A DNA stretch of 64,000 bases, from the NCBI GenBank assembly GCA_031732755.1, contig JAVMKI010000051.1, positions 47,971 to 111,970 of the forward strand, read 5' to 3'. The DNA is from Contendibacter sp031732755. Lineage in GTDB: Bacteria; Pseudomonadota; Gammaproteobacteria; Competibacterales; Competibacteraceae. Below, one piece after another: positions 60,363 through 64,000 of this stretch. Each line of letters begins with the position of its first letter. Positions within the stretch are counted from its first letter, which is position 1. A program made the position numbers and the translations under genes. The notes beneath the pieces were generated by a model. The model ran no database searches and was not told the origin of the DNA. It worked only from the letters and a program-made list of their open reading frames with translations.

Positions 60363-60893
60363 ATGTCCGCTATCGGTCACATCAAGATCGCTCTCGCCAC
60401 CAACAGCCTGACGCATGTGGACACTTCATTCACGTTTGCGCGGCATTTCGTATTTTACGATGTCAGCTACGACACCCGCGAATTTCTGGACATGGTGCGC
60501 CTCGCCAGTCCGCGTCCGCCGCAGGAGGCCAGCAGCGACACCGAATCCGACGCCAACGCCGAGACCAGCAAACCACGCCCCGGCAGCGGCCGCAACGGCG
60601 GTTGCTGTTTCGCCGAGGCTGCTTTGACCGAAGGCAGCGACCGCCTCGCCGCGCGCGTGGACGCCGTGCGGGGTTGCGCCATTCTGTTCTGCAAGGAACT
60701 CAATGATCTGGCGGCGGTGCGCTTGTTGCATGAAGCCGGCGTCTTTCCCCTCAAGATCGAACAACGCCGCGATATCGACACCGTCATCGATGCCTTGCAG
60801 CGGACCATGAATACTCATCCGCCGCTTTGGCTGCGCAAGGCGCTGGGTTATGGCGTGCGCAATCCCGAATTTCAACTGGTCAACGCCCATTGA
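60363..60893 (+). CDS. NifX-type nitrogenase cofactor protein (VnfY-like)
   Basis: 176 residues. IKIALATNSLTHVDTSFTFARHFVFYDVSYDTREF opens a NifX-type fold. Unlike VnfX it has a long Pro/Ser/Glu-rich insertion (about residues 50-78) followed by GRNGGCCFAEAALTEGSDRL, a Cys pair that may bind a cluster. The C-terminal HPPLWLRKALGYGVRNPEFQL is extra. VnfY of Azotobacter or AnfO-type proteins are possible relatives; I could not decide. Placement after vnfK fits a cofactor insertion or protection role. Confidence 0.75.
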   Translation: MSAIGHIKIALATNSLTHVDTSFTFARHFVFYDVSYDTREFLDMVRLASPRPPQEASSDTESDANAETSKPRPGSGRNGGCCFAEAALTEGSDRLAARVDAVRGCAILFCKELNDLAAVRLLHEAGVFPLKIEQRRDIDTVIDALQRTMNTHPPLWLRKALGYGVRNPEFQLVNAH

Positions 60894-60901
60894 GGCGGGC
60901 G

Positions 60902-61105
60902 ATGGGCGCTGTCGACGATCCTCTGCACCATATCGCCAAGATGCGCAGCTCTCTGCGCGACATCGCCGCCCATTTGCGCAGCGACATCGCCAAGGCGCCA
61001 GATCCGCTGTTTCAGAATATGTTTGGGCAGGCGGCGACCGTGTTGGATCGCCTGATTCTGGCGTTCGACGCCTACGAGCAAGGACGCCGGGAGCACCAGC
61101 CGTGA
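60902..61105 (+). CDS. Small helical protein in the vnf operon
   Basis: 67 residues from ATG 60902. Amphipathic and probably all-helical (HHIAKMRSSLRDIAAHLRSDIAK then FGQAATVLDRLILAFDAYEQGRREH). No family recognised. It starts 8 bp after the NifX-type gene and its stop overlaps the GTG start of the transporter ATPase, so it is co-translated with the importer genes. May be a small accessory or regulator of the nitrogenase or transporter. Confidence 0.65.
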   Translation: MGAVDDPLHHIAKMRSSLRDIAAHLRSDIAKAPDPLFQNMFGQAATVLDRLILAFDAYEQGRREHQP

Positions 61106-61839
61106 TCCGGCTGGAGAACGTCAGCATCCGGCGCGGCGCTACCGAGATCCTGCATGGCGTGTCCGCCGAAATTCCCGTGGCATCGGTCACGGCGGTCGTG
61201 GGACGCTCCGGCGTCGGCAAGACTACGTTGCTGGGCGCGCTCAACGGGCTGTTGCGTCCCAGCGCCGGCCAAATCTCGGTCAGCGGTCTGGGGCCGCTCG
61301 ATGATGCGTGCCTGGATACGCACCGCCGCCGCACCGCCACCGTGTTTCAAAATCACGCTTTGATCGACCGCTTGAGCGCGCTGCGCAACGTGTTGTTGGG
61401 CTTGGCCGACGCCCGCCATCCATTGTCGCTGCTGCCCTGGTCGCAGGCGCAACAGCGACAGGCCGCCGAAGCGCTGGACGAAGTGGGTTTGTTGCAGTAC
61501 GCCCGCACCCGCGTCGACTGGCTCTCCGGTGGCGAACGGCAACGGGTGGGACTGGCCCGCGCCCTAGTGCGTGCGCCGCGCCTGCTGTTGGGCGACGAAC
61601 CGTTCGCCGCCGTCGATCCCAATCAAGCCCGCCAACTGGGCGATGCCATCCGTACGCTCGCGACTCAACACGGCATGACCGTGATTTTGGTCATGCACCA
61701 GATCGACATGGCTCTGGCTTTGGCCGACCGGGTCATCGGCCTCGCCAATGGCCAAATCGCCTTCGATGGCCCGGTCGCCCACTTTGATTGCGCTGCCCAG
61801 GCGCGGGTCTTTTCTTCTTCTGTCTCGAAAGGAATTTGA
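61102..61839 (+). CDS. PhnC-type ABC transporter ATPase
   Basis: 245 residues from GTG 61102. Walker A GRSGVGKTTLLGALNGLLRP, signature WLSGGERQRVGLARAL, Walker B RLLLGDEPFAAVDP and switch His in LVMHQIDMALALADR are intact. Closest subgroup is the phosphonate-type (PhnC). It precedes the PhnD-type and PhnE-type genes by 3 and 12 bp, a complete importer. No phosphonate breakdown gene is nearby; vanadate, an oxyanion analogue of phosphate, is a likely cargo in this context. Confidence 0.9.
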   Translation: MIRLENVSIRRGATEILHGVSAEIPVASVTAVVGRSGVGKTTLLGALNGLLRPSAGQISVSGLGPLDDACLDTHRRRTATVFQNHALIDRLSALRNVLLGLADARHPLSLLPWSQAQQRQAAEALDEVGLLQYARTRVDWLSGGERQRVGLARALVRAPRLLLGDEPFAAVDPNQARQLGDAIRTLATQHGMTVILVMHQIDMALALADRVIGLANGQIAFDGPVAHFDCAAQARVFSSSVSKGI

Positions 61840-61842
61840 ATC

Positions 61843-62703
61843 ATGCGAAAGTTTTTTCAATTCGCGCTCGGCCTGCTATGGGCAAACTTGGTTTTGAGCA
61901 ACGACGCTTGGGCCGAAGAGCGGCCCACGAAGCTGATTATCGGTCTGCTGCCCGGCGAATCCGCGCCCACGGTGATGCGTCTGAACGAACCCTTGCGCAC
62001 CTATCTGGGACAGCGTCTGAAAATGCCAGTCGAGCTGGTGGTCGGGGCCAACTACGCCGCCACCGGCGCAGCCCTGCGCTTCGGGCGCTTGGACATGGCT
62101 TATCTCGGGCCGGTGACTTACATCCTGCAAGGTCGCAAGGTCAAGCTGGAATCGATCGCGCGGCCCTCGCATCCCGGCGGCGGCCCCACCTTCAAGGCTA
62201 TTATCATCGTTCCAGTCGACAGTCCAGCCAAGAATCTGGCCGATCTGCGCGGCAAGGAAATCGCGTTCGGCGATCCGGCCTCGACCTCGGGCACCTGGGT
62301 GCCACAATACATGCTGTGGGACGCGGGTCTCGCGCCCGGCCGCGATTATGTGCCGCAGAGTTTAGGCGCGCATGACGCCGTAGCGTTGGCCGTGCAGAAT
62401 GACCGGGTCGCCGGCGGCGGCTTGTCGCAGCCCATCTACCAGCGCTTGCTCAAGGAAGGCAAGCTCGATCCCGCCAAGGTGCGGGTATTGCAGGAATCGC
62501 CGCCAATTCCCGAATATATGTGGACCTTGCGCCAAGGGATTCCTCCGACCTTTCGCAAGGAACTCCAACAAGCCTTGTTGGACATGCACGATCCCGCCGC
62601 CCTCCAGGTCTTTCGGGCCGACGCCTTCGTGACAGCCCAGGACAGCGATGTCGATGTGGTGCGCCGCTGGGTCGAAGCGGTGGAAAAAGCGGCCGCTTTG
62701 TAG
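61843..62703 (+). CDS. PhnD-type periplasmic substrate-binding protein
   Basis: 286 residues with a signal peptide (FFQFALGLLWANLVLSNDAWA). The mature part starts RPTKLIIGLLPGESAPTVMRL, and FGRLDMAYLGPVTYIL, IAFGDPASTSGTWVPQYML and AHDAVALAVQNDRVAGGGLSQ follow the PhnD/PtxB/phosphite-binding family. The ligand-binding STSG loop is kept. Known members bind phosphonate, phosphite or similar oxyanions. Its position in the vnf operon suggests it could bind vanadate, an inference only. Confidence 0.88.
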   Translation: MRKFFQFALGLLWANLVLSNDAWAEERPTKLIIGLLPGESAPTVMRLNEPLRTYLGQRLKMPVELVVGANYAATGAALRFGRLDMAYLGPVTYILQGRKVKLESIARPSHPGGGPTFKAIIIVPVDSPAKNLADLRGKEIAFGDPASTSGTWVPQYMLWDAGLAPGRDYVPQSLGAHDAVALAVQNDRVAGGGLSQPIYQRLLKEGKLDPAKVRVLQESPPIPEYMWTLRQGIPPTFRKELQQALLDMHDPAALQVFRADAFVTAQDSDVDVVRRWVEAVEKAAAL

Positions 62704-62715
62704 TTGCGGGTTCTC

Positions 62716-63534
62716 ATGCGTTTGACTTCAGACCCGATCTCCCTGCTGCTGGCGCAAGAGCGCCGGCAGTTCCAGAAAACGCTGGGCGTGCATCTGCTAT
62801 TTTGGGTGGCGCTCGGCGTTGTCATCGCCAGCGCGGGCGTGTTCGATTTCAGCCGCTACTCCGATATGCCGCGCACGCTGAGCGCCTTGCTGCAAGACTG
62901 CTGGCCGCCGGATTTCAGTCGCTGGCGGCACTGGCTGCGGCCCTTGCTGGAAACCCTGGCCATGAGTCTGGCCGGCACGGCCCTGGCGACGCTGGCCGCC
63001 TTGCCGTTGAGCGTACTGGCGGCCCGCCGTCTAGGATCTGCTTGGCTAAGCTGGCCGGCACGGTTGATCCTCAATATCGCCCGGGCAATTCCTTGCCTGG
63101 TCTGGGGCATCATCTTCGTCGCCGCAGTCGGTTTCGGCTCTCTGCCCGGCGCGTTGGCGCTGGCCTGTCACTCTACCGGCATGTTGGGCAAGTTCTTTGC
63201 CGAAATCCTGGAACATGCCGACCCTGCGCCCACTCACGCCTTGTCCAGCTTGGGGGTCAAGCCATTGGGCGTGTTGCGCTTCGGCTTGTTGCCGCAATGT
63301 TTGCCGCGAATGCTCGACGTGGTGTTGTACCGGGCTGAACACAACGTGCGTGAAGCGACTACAGTTGGCATCGTCGGCGCGGGCGGCATCGGTCTGGAAA
63401 TCGTGACGGCCTTCCACCTGTTCGCCTATCGCGAGGCGTTGGCGTTGCTGATCGTGCTGCTGGCGCTGGTCACCGTCATCGATCAACTGAGCAGCTTATT
63501 GCGCCACTCTCTGCTGGGGGCACAAAGCGATTGA
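62716..63534 (+). CDS. PhnE-type ABC transporter permease
   Basis: 272 residues from ATG 62716; a TTG at 62704 is in frame but less likely. About six membrane helices. The EAA-like loop facing the ATPase is seen around KFFAEILEHADPAPTHALSSLGVKPLGVLRFGLLPQCLPRMLD. HNVREATTVGIVGAGGIGLE is typical of PhnE permeases. It completes the importer and is followed 22 bp later by fixA. Confidence 0.88.
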   Translation: MRLTSDPISLLLAQERRQFQKTLGVHLLFWVALGVVIASAGVFDFSRYSDMPRTLSALLQDCWPPDFSRWRHWLRPLLETLAMSLAGTALATLAALPLSVLAARRLGSAWLSWPARLILNIARAIPCLVWGIIFVAAVGFGSLPGALALACHSTGMLGKFFAEILEHADPAPTHALSSLGVKPLGVLRFGLLPQCLPRMLDVVLYRAEHNVREATTVGIVGAGGIGLEIVTAFHLFAYREALALLIVLLALVTVIDQLSSLLRHSLLGAQSD

Positions 63535-63556
63535 TCTTTGCCAAGATGGTGAATCC

Positions 63557-64000
63557 ATGAAAATCATCGTGATCCTGCGAACGGCAGCGGACAGTGCCAG
63601 CCCGGTTCGCATCGAACAAGGCCGCATCGTCCCTGACAGCTTGCGTCCAGTGCTCAATCCGTTCGATGAGGTCGCTTTGGCCAAAGCCGTTGCGTTGCGG
63701 ACTGAAGATCAAGATCGGGAAGTGGTTGCTCTCCTGTCCGCCCCACCAGGCCATGAGACTCTGCTGCACCGCGCCTTTGCGCTGGGGGCGCAGCGCGTCC
63801 TGCACCTGCGAACCGCTCCCGAATGGGAACCGATTGAGCAGGCGCGCCAACTGGCGTCCGTGCTGCGGCGCGAACGACCCGATTTGATCCTGATCGGTCG
63901 TGAGGTGTTGGGCGACGATCGCGCCGACGTCGGCGCAATGCTCTCAGAGCCTGTTCATAATCTTTTGATGAGGATAGCGAGGAAAGCGAGAACGACCATG
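63557..64000 (+). CDS. fixA: FixA/EtfB-type electron transfer flavoprotein beta subunit (3' part cut)
   Basis: The frame from ATG 63557 has no stop before the window end. It begins MKIIVILRTAADSASPVRIEQGR and continues LNPFDEVALAKAVALRTE, VVALLSAPPGHETLLHRAFALGAQRVLHL and DLILIGREVLGDDRADVGAMLSE, matching the EtfB/FixA family up to about residue 130. After SE the sequence reads PVHNLLMRIARKARTTM, unlike the family. The DNA there, from about 63943, starts GAGCCTGTTCATAATC, like an insertion-sequence end. FixAB(CX) would feed electrons to nitrogenase. Either the gene is interrupted here or the frame diverges. Confidence 0.7.
   Translation, partial: MKIIVILRTAADSASPVRIEQGRIVPDSLRPVLNPFDEVALAKAVALRTEDQDREVVALLSAPPGHETLLHRAFALGAQRVLHLRTAPEWEPIEQARQLASVLRRERPDLILIGREVLGDDRADVGAMLSEPVHNLLMRIARKARTTM

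Noticed and set aside
62520..63338. Alternative plus-strand frame across the PhnD-PhnE junction
   Set aside because: Arg/Gly-rich shadow frame in GC-rich DNA; the PhnD and PhnE frames are well supported.
61102..63534. Ordinary phosphonate uptake operon
   Set aside because: No phn catabolic gene is seen and the genes are embedded between vnf and fix genes; not fully excluded, since specificity is unproved.

Overview
This window is a chromosomal stretch of a GC-rich gammaproteobacterium. The evidence is a trpGDC run followed by an OsmC-family gene, ubiquinone biosynthesis (Coq7), an E. coli-class SpeD, ApaG, TcdA and a complete Rnf complex. IS debris and small repeats are frequent and a vanadium nitrogenase locus is present. 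Competibacteraceae or a nearby lineage is a guess only; there is no rRNA or other phylogenetic anchor. I saw no rRNA gene, tRNA gene or CRISPR array.

Layout. 1-2.7 kb: the end of prmC, then a three-Cys-motif protein/TcmP pair with contrasting base composition. 2.8-13.6 kb: housekeeping and metabolic genes mostly on the minus strand (encapsulin-type ferritin, pentapeptide protein, Lon, ApaG, transaldolase, acyl-CoA ligase, enoyl-CoA hydratase), cut by a decayed IS5-family element. 13.8-16.4 kb: an orphan FixJ-like regulator and an AlbA_2/ATPase regulator carrying a 21-bp repeat. 16.5-28.6 kb: trpGDC, an OsmC-like gene, tcdA, tatD, an AraC/GMC oxidoreductase divergon, a hydroxyacid dehydrogenase, hemH, radC and coaBC. 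28.6-32.7 kb: a decay zone with a broken dut, a degenerate IS701-type transposase, an IS200 left-end remnant, an intact IS982 element, and two intact small genes. 32.7-38.1 kb: an exported set of a caspase-like protein, two lipoproteins, a TPR protein and a TPR-trypsin protein. 38.1-49.9 kb: acyltransferase, NUDIX, argF, rnfABCDGE, a heme sensor-like gene with a DUF4388-like partner, speD, coq7 and a [2Fe-2S] ferredoxin.

49.9-64.0 kb is the main feature: a vanadium nitrogenase locus. On the minus strand are vnfH, vnfA, a 136-residue Cys-containing protein, vnfE (with one frameshift), vnfN and vnfX. On the plus strand are vnfD, vnfG, vnfK, a NifX-type gene, a 67-residue protein, a PhnCDE-type ABC transporter and the start of fixA. 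The 483-bp vnfH-vnfD spacer holds one perfect GTAC-N6-GTAC VnfA-type site, a near copy 30 bp away, and outward-facing sigma54-type promoters on both sides.

The parts fit together as follows. VnfA would activate both arms. VnfE, VnfN, VnfX and the NifX-type protein would build FeV-cofactor. Rnf (12 kb away) and a Fix/Etf system (starting at the right edge) could supply low-potential electrons. The PhnCDE-type importer, placed among vnf genes with no phosphonate catabolism genes nearby, is a good candidate for vanadate uptake. That assignment is inference.
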